Positions 24,495-35,389 of a DNA stretch of 64,000 nt are shown piece after piece. Below the pieces are notes generated by a model. The model searched no databases. It worked only from the letters and a program-made list of their open reading frames with translations, and was not told the origin of the DNA. Within the stretch, counting starts at the first letter, position 1; every line of letters starts with the position of its first letter. Made by a program: the position numbers and the translations under genes. Source of the DNA: Strobilurus pachycystidiatus (taxonomy: Eukaryota > Basidiomycota > Agaricomycetes > Agaricales > Physalacriaceae); the NCBI GenBank assembly GCA_019915135.1, contig JAHLMK010000009.1:1302001-1366000 (forward strand). The letters run 5' to 3'.

Positions 24495-26593
24495 TCAGCA
24501 CGACGAGAAATACATACGCGGGGACACGTACTGTATTGGAAAAATATCGTAGAGAACGGCACAGGTTGACTCTGTCTGGTTTTAGTTACTGTACAGGTGA
24601 TTTACAGATCGTCACATACCTCGACAGAAATTGCATGGCGTTCATATTCCATCTTCTCAATCGAGAAGTATATGCCCCCTTCCTTTCACATCAGCCTGAG
24701 TTCCCAAGCAAAGATATATGCAGTACCTGGCAGCCGCCACGGATCCTTCGCCCTTAACATCAGGGCAAACAGAGGAAAATGATTCATGAACGCCAGTTGC
24801 GTCTCCAAGCACGCCTGCAGCAGAATGATCGCGAGCCGCATCTGCACTTTGCGTCAATGTCTAGATCTGAGCCTCTGAAACACCGTACCAAGGCGAAGAG
24901 CGAATAATACGCCAGCACCGTCGGGAAGAGAAAAGCCACCAGCGTGAACAGGATCGTCCCAAACAGAAGCTGGTCAATGTCGTACTCCCACGCATCCGTA
25001 CGGTTTCGCAGGACGTTGTAACGCTTGCCTAGACAGGTCCGGATAAGAACATAATGCAGACCGATGAAGAAGGGGGCCTGCCTCGGAAAAGATTCCACAG
25101 CGACCCCGCTGTTCCCAAGAAACGAGCATACACGAAGTTCGTCACGAAGTAGCAGACGTAGATGTGCACGGTGAGGAGGGCCAGAATGTCAGAACAGAGG
25201 GATATCGCTATCGTGGCGCCGCCTGAGCTCAATATGCCGACCGCATAGATGATACTGGGGACATATGGCGAGCACCATTGGAGAACACCTAGAGAATTGC
25301 GGGTTCAGATGAGCGCCGGTGAGAAGCGAACTCACTCACCACCCCATAACGCAATCAAGTCAATGAAGGTGCGAGAATAGAATGTGCTGAGCTCGGTGTT
25401 GAGCTTGAGACCGGCCGGCCAAGAGTCTAGCCACAGAAGGACCCATTGGACCCAATGCACGAGGATGGCCTACCGGGACGTCAATGATCTCAATGATCCA
25501 GACAAAATAGAAGCTCATTCACATCGACTGACGAATTGAGCATCCTGGCCAGAGCGACATTGTTGTCACACAGAAAAGTGCCAATGCCCGAGCCAATTGT
25601 CATATCGTTCAAGATGAGCCATATTATGTTGAAGAAACTAATGTCTAGTCAGTCATGATTTACTGAAGAGAAGTGAGATACACACTTTGTATATCGAGTG
25701 GAGAAGGCAGGTGTAGATGTTAGGCCGCGTTGACGTAGATGCTTGACTTCGGTAGCAAAGAAATCGGCTTGTTCTGCTCGGACATCAAGCTGTTGAACTA
25801 GTAGAATCAATATACGAAAGAATGAAGAAAACAATGCGCTTACAAGTTGCGGACATATCCTTTAAGAGAGGGACACTGCATATTGTGTACAGTACGTTGG
25901 AGGCTGCCGATAGTACGGGCGCGGCGTATTTCCACCATGCATCGAATGTGGTCCAGAGGAAGTCGGTCTTGATGAGGTGACTTGTGGGGTGAAGGTATTC
26001 TCGAATCAGTACATCTAGTGTCTGGGCGGCGTTGAACTACTCTGCGAGATTAGAGAGGACGAGAGTGGCGGGTTAGGACGCGTACCTGGTCGATGACCAT
26101 ATCGCTCATTCCTTGTGGAGGATCTGTCGGAGGGAGCGTGAACGAGTCTGGGCTGAGGCTGGGTAATGTTTGAACGTTGATGGTACGCATCGCATAGAAG
26201 CGCAACGAGCTTGGATGATGGCGGTGATAGTAAATGAGATTATGATTCCTGAGATTTTCTTGAGAGGGCGCATGGATCGGTGTAGGTGTACGCACTCTGG
26301 CAAAGGAAAACGAAGTACTGGTTGCTTGCCGTCCAAGCTAAATTCACCAAGGACGATAGGATGGCTGCCACATGCGGGTATCAGGGCTTTATATTGCGGT
26401 AGTGTAACGACATGTTCCAAGGCTTTTTCCGCTTCTGCAGACTATGGAGGTCAGTGGGCGAATGATGACATGGAACAACACGCACTGTCGACACCGGCAG
26501 GCTGCCAATGACACAGATGCACGGCGCCGTCCAGCCATAGCAGAACCCCGCCTCCCCGATGTCGAGCGGCCAAAAGACCGTCGCCGGAGGCAT
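24495..26593 (-). CDS. GPI1: Gpi1/PIG-Q subunit of GPI-GlcNAc transferase
   Basis: ER membrane subunit of the complex that adds GlcNAc to phosphatidylinositol, the first step of GPI-anchor synthesis. The N-terminus (start 26593) has the family block VFWPLDIGEAGFCYGW. The strongest region is the membrane core near 24870-25060: GKRYNVLRNRTDAWEYDIDQ, then LLFGTILFTLVAFLFPTVL. After it comes MNHFPLFALMLRAKDPWRLP near 24720-24785. About eight introns. The C-terminus is less certain: splicing after RLP gives GGIYFSIEKMEYERHAISVE and a likely stop at 24495-24497, while reading through would stop at 24686. Only 108 bp separate its start codon from that of the Rho gene on the other strand. Confidence 0.88.
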
Positions 26594-26701
26594 TGCAGTT
26601 GGCAAGACGTCGTGGTGCGGAGGGAAAACGCGTACACGTGATAGGCACACTTTCTCTCGTTTACCAGCACCTCGTCCCCCATCACCGCCCCTTCGCCCGC
26701 C
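26594..26701. promoter_or_regulatory. Bidirectional promoter, GPI1 / Rho3-like
   Basis: 108 bp between two divergent start codons, so 5' UTRs and promoter elements must overlap or lie inside the neighbouring gene. Pyrimidine-rich stretches precede the Rho start. Confidence 0.6.
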
Positions 26702-27507
26702 ATGGATACCTCATACAGCGCCCAATCCTCCCTCCCTCCCCGCCGACCCGACATGAAGCGCAAACTCGTAGTAGTGGGAGACGGTGCGGCCCAATCTTGC
26801 TTGTGTTTGCCGTCCGCGAAAAGCTTACCCTCGGATCCTGGAAGGCGGCTGTGGAAAGACCTGTCTTCTCATTGTTTACGCGGAGAACCGCTTCCCCGAG
26901 GTGCGTTGTCGCCGCCGCCCGTCGTCTTGTCGCTATCCGCTCATCAGACTTGCCATGCTGCAGGCGTACATCCCCACCGTGTTCGAGAACTATGTGACGC
27001 AGGTGCACTTTGACGGCAAGGAAATCGAGCTGGCGCTTTGGGACACGGCGGGCCAGGAGGAGTACGACCGGCTCAGGCCATTGAGTTATCCCGAAAGCAA
27101 CGTCATCCTCATCGTCTTCTCTATCGATTTTCCAACGAGTTTAGGCAACGTCCAGGACAAGGTGCGTGCTCCGTCGTTGACATCTACTACTGCCATACAA
27201 TCTGTGTCCCTTACAGTGGTACCCCGAAGTCGCCCATTTCTGCGAAGGAACACCACTGATCCTTGTCGGCACCAAAACCGATCTGCGCCAGGACGAGCAG
27301 ACAAGACGGATGCTCAGCGCACAGGGACAGACACCCGTCACGCCTGAGCAGGGCGCTGCCGTCGCGAAGGAAATCGGCGCCAAATACGTCGAATGCTCCG
27401 CCAAGACGGGCAAAGGCGTCCAAGCGGTGTTCAACCTCGCGCTCAAGGAGAGCATGAAAGGACGTTGGGGCAAGATCGGACGCCCAGGACGGTGTGTCCT
27501 AACATGA
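26702..27507 (+). CDS. RHO3: Rho family small GTPase, Rho3-like
   Basis: Membrane-anchored molecular switch; Rho3 directs polarised secretion and actin in fungi. The start at 26702 opens [17 protein letters not shown], then [10 protein letters not shown]. The P-loop GDGGCGKT is split by an intron at about 26786-26848. Switch I is YIPTVFENY, switch II is [17 protein letters not shown], base-binding motifs are GTKTDL and ECSAKTG, and the C-terminus is CVLT, a CAAX box for prenylation. Three introns, each with clean GT..AG borders. Length (about 200 residues) and the N-terminal extension suit Rho3 better than Rho1 or Cdc42. The residue pattern is complete, so it should be active. Confidence 0.92.
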
Positions 27508-27955
27508 ACATATTATCGTTTATACGCTGGCACTGTATATACTGATATCTCCTCTATTTATAACCTATTCTCTCTCTATCTGTATCACCGGACAATGACC
27601 GTATCCTCCCACTGCAATTGTTTCTGCTCACAATACATGATCAAGTGTTGGCCGTGATTTCGCCCCATCCATTTACTTTAGTGTATTGTTTACTCGTCTC
27701 GCAATAAGCGAATACATATACCAAAGACTTGAACATGGGTACAATGCAACTATGTGCTTTGAGGCGTTGCAAGAATGGGCACGTTGAGCCAACGCCCATA
27801 ATTTTGGCCTTGCCAGCAGGACTAGTATTTAAGAAGGATAGTTTCGTCATTTTGAATTGAGAAGGATACGTTATATTGCATACACAGTGCATATAATGTC
27901 TACTTCAATCTTGGGAAACCACCATCAGTGTCAAGGAGAATAATGACAGAGATGA
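27508..27955. other. Convergent intergenic region
   Basis: Between the 3' ends of the Rho gene and the F-box gene; AT-rich, with no other feature seen. Confidence 0.5.
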
Positions 27956-29212
27956 CTAACCTGTAAGCAGAGCAAACGAACATGAGAGGCAAGGACAGCA
28001 CGTCTCATCAACCAGCGTCTTTAACTCGTCAATCTCCTCCTCACTGCCCTCGAAGCAAATCTCGGCGGAGACGAACCGCAGACGTCCCGTTCCATGTTTT
28101 CCGCGCATCCGCGCGAGGTCGACCAAGTCCCCAAACCGCTCATACCCACCGTCGACGGTCAGGTACATCAAGTCGGGACATAACGACGCTTGCACGAGCA
28201 ACGCCGTGGTGATAAGCTTCGAATCGGAGTCCAGCGTCAACCGCACGACATGCGGCAGCTTCTGCAGCCATTGGATGAACACTGGGACGTCGCTCTCCGA
28301 CAAGCTGTCCCGAATGTCGATGGACTGCAGATGGACTGGGAGGTAGTCCAGCTGGCTCCATTGCATGAACATGACCTGGAACGACCCAAAGGTGTCATCG
28401 GGGGAGCAGCAGTTGGTGAGCACGAGACTGCGGAGGGAAGGCACTTTGACGTTCGCGAGGAGATGTGAGGCGAAAGAGACTTTGACAAGCTCGAGTTCGG
28501 TGAGGCTGGTGAAGACGAGGGGGGCGATTGGGGATGTGAGCGCAGTGAGCATGATATCGTGGAGGCTTATGCGGGCCGAGTTGGCCATGAGAGAGATGAG
28601 ATGGAAGAGCTCCATGATGGGAATGGGGGGCATGCGGTAGGGATAGTAGCCTATCCTTCTCGGACCGCCGACTGGGGCGCGCAGCTCAAAGTCGACGATA
28701 GTGGGAACGATAAGGGCGCGACAGGTCTTCATACAGATCTTGTCTGCGCGGAAGAAACGAAGCTTCGGCGGTGTTGATTGCCAGAAGGATGAGATGGGGA
28801 GTGGGCATGTTCCACTTTCGACCTGGAGCGTCTCGAGGCGACTCAGCTCGTCGCGTCTGGTCGGATGAATGTGCGCCATGATGTCCATAGGGACACAGGC
28901 GTACACCCAGTTCTCGATGGTGGTCATCAGCAGGTCCACCAGTGCCTCTCGCTTGTTCTTCCATTCCTTCGGAATTGTGATGTAGAGGGGGGCCGACTTG
29001 GCTTTGGCTAGCTGGCGTTTGACGAGGCAACGCGACTCGCGGCCAACGTCAACGATACCGAAGAGACGGGGTGTGGTCGATATGATTTCGTTCCAGACGA
29101 GACAGGTGAGGCGGAGGGAAGGGAGAAAGCGGATGCCCCATTTGAAAATGCCGATTTCGAAGACTCGGGCGAGAACTTCAGCTGGGAGTTCGTTGATATT
29201 CGTGAGCGACAT
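27956..29212 (-). CDS. F-box/LRR-like protein
   Basis: Intronless protein of 418 residues. The F-box is at the very start (INELPAEVLARVFEIG, then LRLTCLVWNEIISTTPRLF), followed by leucine-rich stretches such as LTELELVKVSF and LRSLVLTNCC with irregular LRR spacing. Probably an SCF substrate adaptor (inferred from the F-box). The tail is cysteine-rich (DETCCPCLSCSF). A damaged copy of the first codons and promoter lies upstream at about 30760-30960, beyond the pseudokinase gene. Confidence 0.82.
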   Translation of the reverse strand: MSLTNINELPAEVLARVFEIGIFKWGIRFLPSLRLTCLVWNEIISTTPRLFGIVDVGRESRCLVKRQLAKAKSAPLYITIPKEWKNKREALVDLLMTTIENWVYACVPMDIMAHIHPTRRDELSRLETLQVESGTCPLPISSFWQSTPPKLRFFRADKICMKTCRALIVPTIVDFELRAPVGGPRRIGYYPYRMPPIPIMELFHLISLMANSARISLHDIMLTALTSPIAPLVFTSLTELELVKVSFASHLLANVKVPSLRSLVLTNCCSPDDTFGSFQVMFMQWSQLDYLPVHLQSIDIRDSLSESDVPVFIQWLQKLPHVVRLTLDSDSKLITTALLVQASLCPDLMYLTVDGGYERFGDLVDLARMRGKHGTGRLRFVSAEICFEGSEEEIDELKTLVDETCCPCLSCSFALLTG

Positions 29213-29492
29213 TGGAAGGCCGGGGCAGGAGTATGGAGAAATGGTTCATGATTGGCTTTATTGGCTTTGAAATGCTTTTATTAGTGAGGAAAGGATTCGC
29301 TTCCGTGATGACAGTCAGTGGACGAGGCTTATGACAGCCGGTGACAGTGAGCGCGGCACCGGGGAGTCGGAATTTATACTGATAGCCGCCATTCTGCCTC
29401 TGTCGACGTCGTTCCTTAGGCCTTATCGTTGGCCGAATCTGTTTCTTCCACGTTGGTGAGGGGAAATGTCAGGGCAGCCCTTCCCCTCGTCG
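29213..29492. repeat. F-box promoter region sharing repeats with 30.8-31.4 kb
   Basis: Contains GCTTCCGTGATG at about 29309 and GACAGCCGGTGACAGTGAGC at about 29333. The first also occurs near 30896 and the second near 31319, so this stretch is one member of a small local repeat family. Confidence 0.6.
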
Positions 29493-30701
29493 TCATGTTA
29501 ATAAGGATGCCAAAATATTCTCGGGCAGCTTGTCGGAAAGTAGCGCAAATTCTTCATCCTCGTCCGAGTCTTCAAACCTTACGACAAGCTCCCCGTCGTC
29601 ATGAAATCCTAACTTCGAGTTTCGATCCAACGGTGGATCGTCAAAGAAGTGATGACGTTGAGCTATAAGGACCTCATATTCTGCAAGAGACGGAAATCGC
29701 GATGAGTAGGCGTCGAAAAATCTCAAAGGCAGCTCGAAATTCATGTAGCCTATTGAACAAATGTTATCAGGAACATGGGAAAGGATGTGGGACACGTCGT
29801 GGCGAACCTTGACAATCAGCACCCGAAAGCATGCCCAACAGATAGGTGACATCCGCAGTCTCTGCGCATCCAGCATCGTCCGTGGAAAGTTCGTCGGTGC
29901 CAAGCGGAAGAATGGGAAGTCTACGATGACAAGTGGAGGGGATTGCTTCCGAGAAGTCGACAATGAAGCATTTCATGTCCTCGTTTGGACCAGGAAGCAA
30001 AAGAATGTGGTGGAGGTCCATTGCGAGCTGACCGTGAAAAATCTGATAGTCGTGAAGTAATTCCACGGCGCGCCCTATGAGGATCCTGGTATCGAGCTCA
30101 ATCAACATGCAACCGAGAGAGGACAGAAAGCGAGATCTGACCTATTTTGGAGCGTGTTGTACTTGGTGTTTTTGAGTATAGTCCAGGGTTTACCGCCATA
30201 TTGCATAATTGCACAGATCATGACCCCGCCCCACTCGGTCCTGGAGCGCCACAAGCCATAGTGCACTGGCACCGGCACCAGCTCTCCCACAATAGCTTGA
30301 AGTTCGTTGGCGTGGAAGAGGGCATCCGCATACATCTTCTCGATGGCTTCATAGCAACAGGAGTTGGAATTCATGACCTCCTTCGTGTGCATTGCCATCT
30401 TGACGCAATAAAGCTTGCGATCTTTGCCGTTGCCGCAGTGCGCTTTATAGATGAGAGGACAGGGAAGTTGGATGTCGATGCCCCACGTTTTCGCCGTTTC
30501 GTCTGAGACTTTGAGGCGCCGCGATTCGCCCGGTTGATGGACGAAGGGGTTGCGTCTCAAAGCCAGGTAGGCGTCTGGTGAACTGGTGGGAATACGAGGG
30601 AATGGGTTCACGGTTTTGTCTCTCCACGATGGAGGCACGTAGGGAGTAAAGAGAACTTTTCTTTCGAGGCCAACGAATACGAGAGGGAAGGACGCAGCCA
30701 T
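29493..30701 (-). CDS. Pseudokinase-like protein, copy A
   Basis: Three-exon gene for about 370 residues with a close paralogue at 61684-62882. It begins MAASFPLVFVG. An N-terminal block (YVPPSWRDKTVNPFPRIP) is followed by a divergent kinase N-lobe with KLYCVKMAMHT, a possible lysine strand, and a long helix region (CYEAIEKMYADALFHANELQ). The catalytic-loop position reads HGQLAMDLHHILLLPG, so the catalytic Asp and Asn are Gln and His, and the metal-binding loop reads IVDFSEAIP (DFS). It is probably catalytically dead and serves binding or scaffolding (inference). The intron after TLQNR and the one after GADCQ match those of copy B. The family is not one I recognise by name. Confidence 0.7.
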
Positions 30702-30749
30702 GATGATGGTCGGAGAACGAGTTGAAGCTCCGGTCCACGACGCAAGAAT

Positions 30750-30965
30750 CAAACTAGACACGTAATCTTTTCGGCGGGAGCTCGACGTTCGCGTTCATAT
30801 TCATGAGCGACAGGGGAATGAAATCCGTTGACTTGCTTCGCTTCATATTTTCCGTGACTTTGAACGTTCGATCCGCGAGAAAAGATTGGATGTTCGCTTC
30901 CGTGATGGAGGTCCATGGACAAGAGGTGTGAGATCTTTGGATCTCGTCGGTCATCAGGCCACGCG
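30750..30965 (-). pseudogene. Remnant of an F-box gene 5' end
   Basis: The minus strand near 30765-30810 reads like the start of the F-box gene at 29212 (sequence GTCGCTCATGAATATGAACG, against GTCGCTCACGAATATCAACG there), followed by ELPPK in place of ELPAE and then loss of similarity. The upstream part (GCTTCCGTGATG) also matches the promoter of that gene. It looks like a truncated duplicate. Confidence 0.5.
30913..30965 (+). repeat. Inverted repeat, left arm
   Basis: 53 bp starting CCATGGACAAGAGGTGTGAG; its reverse complement recurs at 31244-31297 with one substitution and one single-base indel. The arms are 278 bp apart. Confidence 0.85.
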
Positions 30966-30993
30966 AGCTGGGCCAGCATGTTCGTTCCCACGA

Positions 30994-31007
30994 CCCCCCC
31001 CCCCCCC
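30994..31007 (+). repeat. Poly-C tract
   Basis: Fourteen consecutive C residues between the two arms of the inverted repeat. Confidence 0.9.
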
Positions 31008-31243
31008 TACAAATTGGGACATCTGACTAAGCCACCTACGTCGGGCTAGACTCGGACAGAGTCGATTCAGTGCTGGAAGTAGTACCGTGGGTGCATTTCT
31101 ATCCTTGTAACGTACTTCAAATCAATTCTGAATGTGATGTCGATAGAGCCCAGAGGATATCGTACGCCAGCGTCGCTCAGCTATTGCCTGCCACAAGCAA
31201 GCCGCAAGTGATCCGAGTGATGCTCGGGAATCACCGGCCACCT

Positions 31244-31297
31244 CGCGTGGCCTGATGAACCGACGAGATCCAGAGATCTCACACCTCTTGTCCATGG
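31244..31297 (-). repeat. Inverted repeat, right arm
   Basis: 54 bp starting CGCGTGGCCTGATGAACCGA, the reverse complement of 30913-30965. It is followed at once by sequence matching the F-box promoter repeat (GACAGCCGGTGACAGTGAGC). Confidence 0.85.
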
Positions 31298-31764
31298 AAG
31301 TCCATGGATGAGGTTCGTGACAGCCGGTGACAGTGAGCGCAGCACCGTGGTCGGACTCTATAGACACCTGTCTGCCTCCGACGTCGTTCTTTCATCGCTG
31401 GCAGAATCCTGGCCGATTCACTTTCCCTCCATGGCGGGCGAGGAAAATGCCAAGGCGGTCTCTGCCCTCATTGTCATGGCCCAGGCAGATGTAATCCATG
31501 GATGCAGCAGCAGCAGCACACACGCGAGCAAGTGCTATCTCTTCTCCAAGGAGCAGCGTCAGACAGGTGCGCATGCGACGTTCAGGACCGCATCAGCACC
31601 TGCATGGAGATCAGGCGGGTCGCTTGTGGCCGTGACGCTCCTCAAGACCGCCCAAGTGGTGCTCCGCCACACCGCCTGACATCGTCTTGACATTGTGCCG
31701 GGCGGATCTTAACCGCGGTATAGAATCAGCGGCGGCCACCAGGACCCACAACTTCACACCGACC

Positions 31765-34700
31765 ATGTCCAGAGCGTCACTTGCGCGTCTCTCTAGACGC
31801 CAGATCGCCATTGGCATCCGTCGCGAGGATCCAGCGAGAATATGGGAGAGGCGATGTCCATTGACCCCCGATGCCGTACACGAACTCGTCGCCAAGGACG
31901 GCGTCCAAGTACACGTTGAGCATTGCGACAGGCGCATATTTCCCGACCAGGAGTTCGTCAGAGTGCGTATAGACGCCAACATATCGCCTAATTGGTGACT
32001 GACACGCATCCAGGCTGGCGCCAGCATCGTCCCCGACCTCCGCGCAGCACATATACTGTTGGGTATCAAAGAGCCTCCCCTCCCGGAACTCCATCTCTCC
32101 GCGCTCAACGATGTCCAACGAACCTACATGATGTTCTCCCACACCGCCAAGGGCCAGCCGTACAACATGCCTCTCCTATCATCCTTTGTCCATCCTACCA
32201 CTCCCCGCCCCCGGCTGATTGACTTTGAACTCCTGACTGACGACCAGGGCAAACGCACAGTTGGCTTCGGATGGTTCGCTGGCTTTGCCGGCGTCTTTGA
32301 ATCCCTCGCGTCGATGGCTCAATCGCACCTATACAACGGCATCGCTTCCCCATTCCTGTACACTCCTCGACCCCACACACAGCCGTCCATGGACCATCTC
32401 CGCGCGGCGCTACGCGCCATTGGGGCCCGCATCGCCGCAGATGGAACACCGAAGTCCTTGGGTCCGTTCGTCATTGGTGTCACCGGTACCGGGAAAGTGG
32501 CGAACGGATGTCTAGCCGCACTCTCGGAACTACCCCTCCAACCGGTTTCAGTAAAGGATCTACCAACCTTGGTCAATGACAAGGACACGGATTTGCGCAA
32601 GGCTCGTTCAATTTCTCGTCCCTGCCAAAAAGCATTCATTGAATTCCGTTCATTCACTAGATCTACCTCGTACATGCGAGGCCCTCCGATTACCTGTCGA
32701 ATGGCAACAACACATACTCTCGTGAAGATTACTACGCCAATCCAGATACCTACTCGTCCAACTTCTCTGAAGCGGTAATGATTAATTCTTCCGCTCATTC
32801 GTCTTGCTCATTTTGTCCTTGTTAGGTTGCACCATACCTTACCCTCTTCCTGAACGGCGCAGGGTGGGCTCCTGGCTACCCTCGACTCATGACCAACGAG
32901 CACCTCCCTCGGGCACTCAAACGCGCACAGGCCTTACCTGGCGCACGCTTCACCAATATCGGCGACATAAGCTGTGACCCAGAGGTGATACACTGCGAGC
33001 TTCATCTGTTCCGCTCCTCACTCACATTGGTTGCAGGGTGGTCTCGAGTTTATGACCCACGCCACAACGCTTTCATCGCCATCCTTTACCATCCAGCCTT
33101 CGCCCGACTTGCCCGCCGTCCGCATCATGTCTGTTGATATCCTACCGACCTCGATACCCCTCGACGCGTCGGGACATTTCTCCGACGCGTTAATGCCTTA
33201 CCTCAAGTCGGTTGTGAATGGATACACCGGTGAAAGTGTTGGCAAACACGACACGGCGTTGGATAGGGCTACTATCGCGATCAACGGGCAATTGACGGAG
33301 AAGCATGAGTGGTTGGGGGAAGCGTTGAGAACGCCGGTTGTTGCGAACGAGAGGCAGAAGCATGTGCTGATTCTTGGAAGTGGGATGGTTGCTGGACCTG
33401 CCGTTGATAGGATCGCGCAGAGAAAGGACGTTCAGGTCACTATTGGTTTGTTCTTCTAATGTTTTTACTCTCGAGCTTTGCTTAGGATCTCGACAGCCAG
33501 TAACTCTCTGGAAGAGCTCGAGGCTCTCAGTGCGCCCCATGAGAACGTCGCGTATGTTCAAGCCGATCTAAGCAACCCGAAGAATATCGTCGAAACCCTC
33601 AAGTCGGCCGATGTTGTCATAAGGTTTGCGGTCCTTTGATTCAAATCATCTTGTGCTAATGTCCTGGTAGCCTTCTCCCTGTCTCCTTGCATGTCAAAGT
33701 CGCCGAACTGTGCGTCGAACACCATAAACACCTTGTCACAGCTTCGTACATCTCCGACGAGATGAAAGCTCTCCATTCTCGGTTCGTACTTGTCATCTCA
33801 ATCGAAAGACACTCCTCTCCAACCGTCTTTGTCCTCTAGCGCAACCGACGCTGGCGTCATCCTCCTCAACGAAATCGGGCTCGACCCCGGCATCGACCAT
33901 CTGTCCGCCATAACCATGATCGAGCAACTCAAAGCGCAAGGGAAAGACATCCTCTCATTCGTGTCCTTCTGTGGCGGATTACCAGACTTCTCCGTGAAGC
34001 TCACGCATCCGGCGAAGTACAAGTTTAGTTGGAACCCAAGGGGCGGGCTGGCGGCGTTCATGAACCCTGCGAAGTACTTGATGGGTGGCCAGGTCAAGGA
34101 GGTAGAGGCGGGTGGACTTGGCAAGGGATACTTCCGAGTCGTGCCTGTGAATCTGGGCGCGGGGAAGGAGAAGGAGGGAATGCTGGAGGGGTACCCGAAT
34201 CGTGACAGTTTGAAGTATATCGACGAATATGGACTGGATCGAGGGGTACTGAGGAGTTTTATTCGGGGGACTTTGAGGTTTGTCTCTGTCCATTCGGGTA
34301 TGGGTCCGGCTTGCTGACCTGACGTTTTTTCGGTATGTAGGTTCAGAGGCTTCTGCAGCCTTATGGAGGACGCACGGCAACAGGAGCTTCTCGACGGAAA
34401 GCCGTTACCGCCCGCCAGTACTTGGAAGGACGTCCCGAGGAAGTTCTTCACCAACCTCACGAGGACCGCATTCTGGACTCCCACCCTCCCCACTCGACCG
34501 CCTCCTGGGTCCGCGAGCGCTCTCGACTACTTCTCGTCAATCTTGGCGAACGATCGGGAACTGCAGTATGCGCCAGGGGAGCGCGATATGGTTGTACTTT
34601 CGCATGAGATCACGACAAGGGCATCGGATGGGAAGGGGGAGGAAGTGCATACTGCTGTGCTCTACTTGGCGGGCGATGAGAAGTATAGCGCGATGGCGAA

Positions 34701-34932
34701 GACGGTGGGGTTGCCTGTGGCGATGGCCGCACTGCTTGTGTTGGATGGACGGGTGGCGTTGAGAGGTGTAATGGGACCGGGGCATGAGAGTATCAGGATA
34801 CCTGTGCTGAAGGGGTTGGAAGAGTCGGGGATTGCCATGGAGGAACGGACGCTTTCTGGAGACGATGTGGAGAAGATGAGGAAGGAGATGAGGATCACGA
34901 CTGTAGGGTGTATTCCGCAAGAACATCCATGA
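31765..34932 (+). CDS. Bifunctional lysine-ketoglutarate reductase / saccharopine dehydrogenase (AASS type)
   Basis: The N-terminal half is an alanine dehydrogenase/PNT-like LKR domain ([35 protein letters not shown]; a glycine-rich [13 protein letters not shown] near 32473). The C-terminal half is saccharopine dehydrogenase: NAD(P)-binding [19 protein letters not shown], then [48 protein letters not shown] and [15 protein letters not shown]. Together they form the enzyme that in animals and plants turns lysine into aminoadipic semialdehyde via saccharopine. Eight short introns join everything into one frame of about 910 residues, one of them GC-AG (32602-32660). No mitochondrial presequence is obvious. 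Yeast instead uses separate Lys1 and Lys9 for lysine synthesis, so the direction here is uncertain. Confidence 0.9.
32602..32660 (+). other. Probable GC-AG intron in LKR/SDH
   Basis: 59 nt with donor AAG|GCTCGT and acceptor CACTAG. Removal joins TDLRK to [12 protein letters not shown] in frame, as in homologues. Confidence 0.55.
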
Positions 34933-35389
34933 TGGATAGGAATGTATCGATATGTATACTCACTTTGAGTTGGAAGGGATGATTTTGAATACTCGAACTG
35001 GACCCGAACTGGACTGTTCCAAGTAGAAATCACAATCGCCTGCCCAGCACTCTGCATGCCGTATCCCAAAAAGAAACTGGACGACATTATCATCATGTAA
35101 GCTTTTTATAGTGTAATCGGTGAACGAGCTTTTGGGAGGCATTATTTTGAACATAGTCGGACGTCCGCCTGCACGAAAAGAAGGCCAACTCTCTCGCAAG
35201 CGTTTTTTGTCATAACTTACGCTCGATCTACGCGGAGACATAGATTGAGGCGGGGTCCTCGATCCATCTCAACCAAGCTGTACTTCGAGGCAGCGAGGAG
35301 GAGTCGAAGACCTGGCGCAGAAAGCCTCTCAAGGGCCTGTATCATTATGTTCGTTACCAAGACGCGACAACGTCTAACCTCCCTGTGGA
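34933..35389. other. Intergenic region after LKR/SDH
   Basis: 3' flank of LKR/SDH, followed by sequence with no recognisable gene up to the decayed BTB fragment. Confidence 0.4.

Larger units (their letters stand above)
30966..31764. other. Intergenic repeat-bearing region upstream of LKR/SDH
   Basis: Apart from the poly-C tract, the inverted-repeat arm and the shared promoter-type repeat (about 31300-31400), no gene is seen. It must include the promoter of the LKR/SDH gene. A short CAG run (CAGCAGCAGCA) is near 31504. Confidence 0.5.

Noticed and set aside
33798..34493. Minus-strand open frame of 231 codons
   Set aside because: Antisense to the saccharopine dehydrogenase domain; no recognisable sequence.
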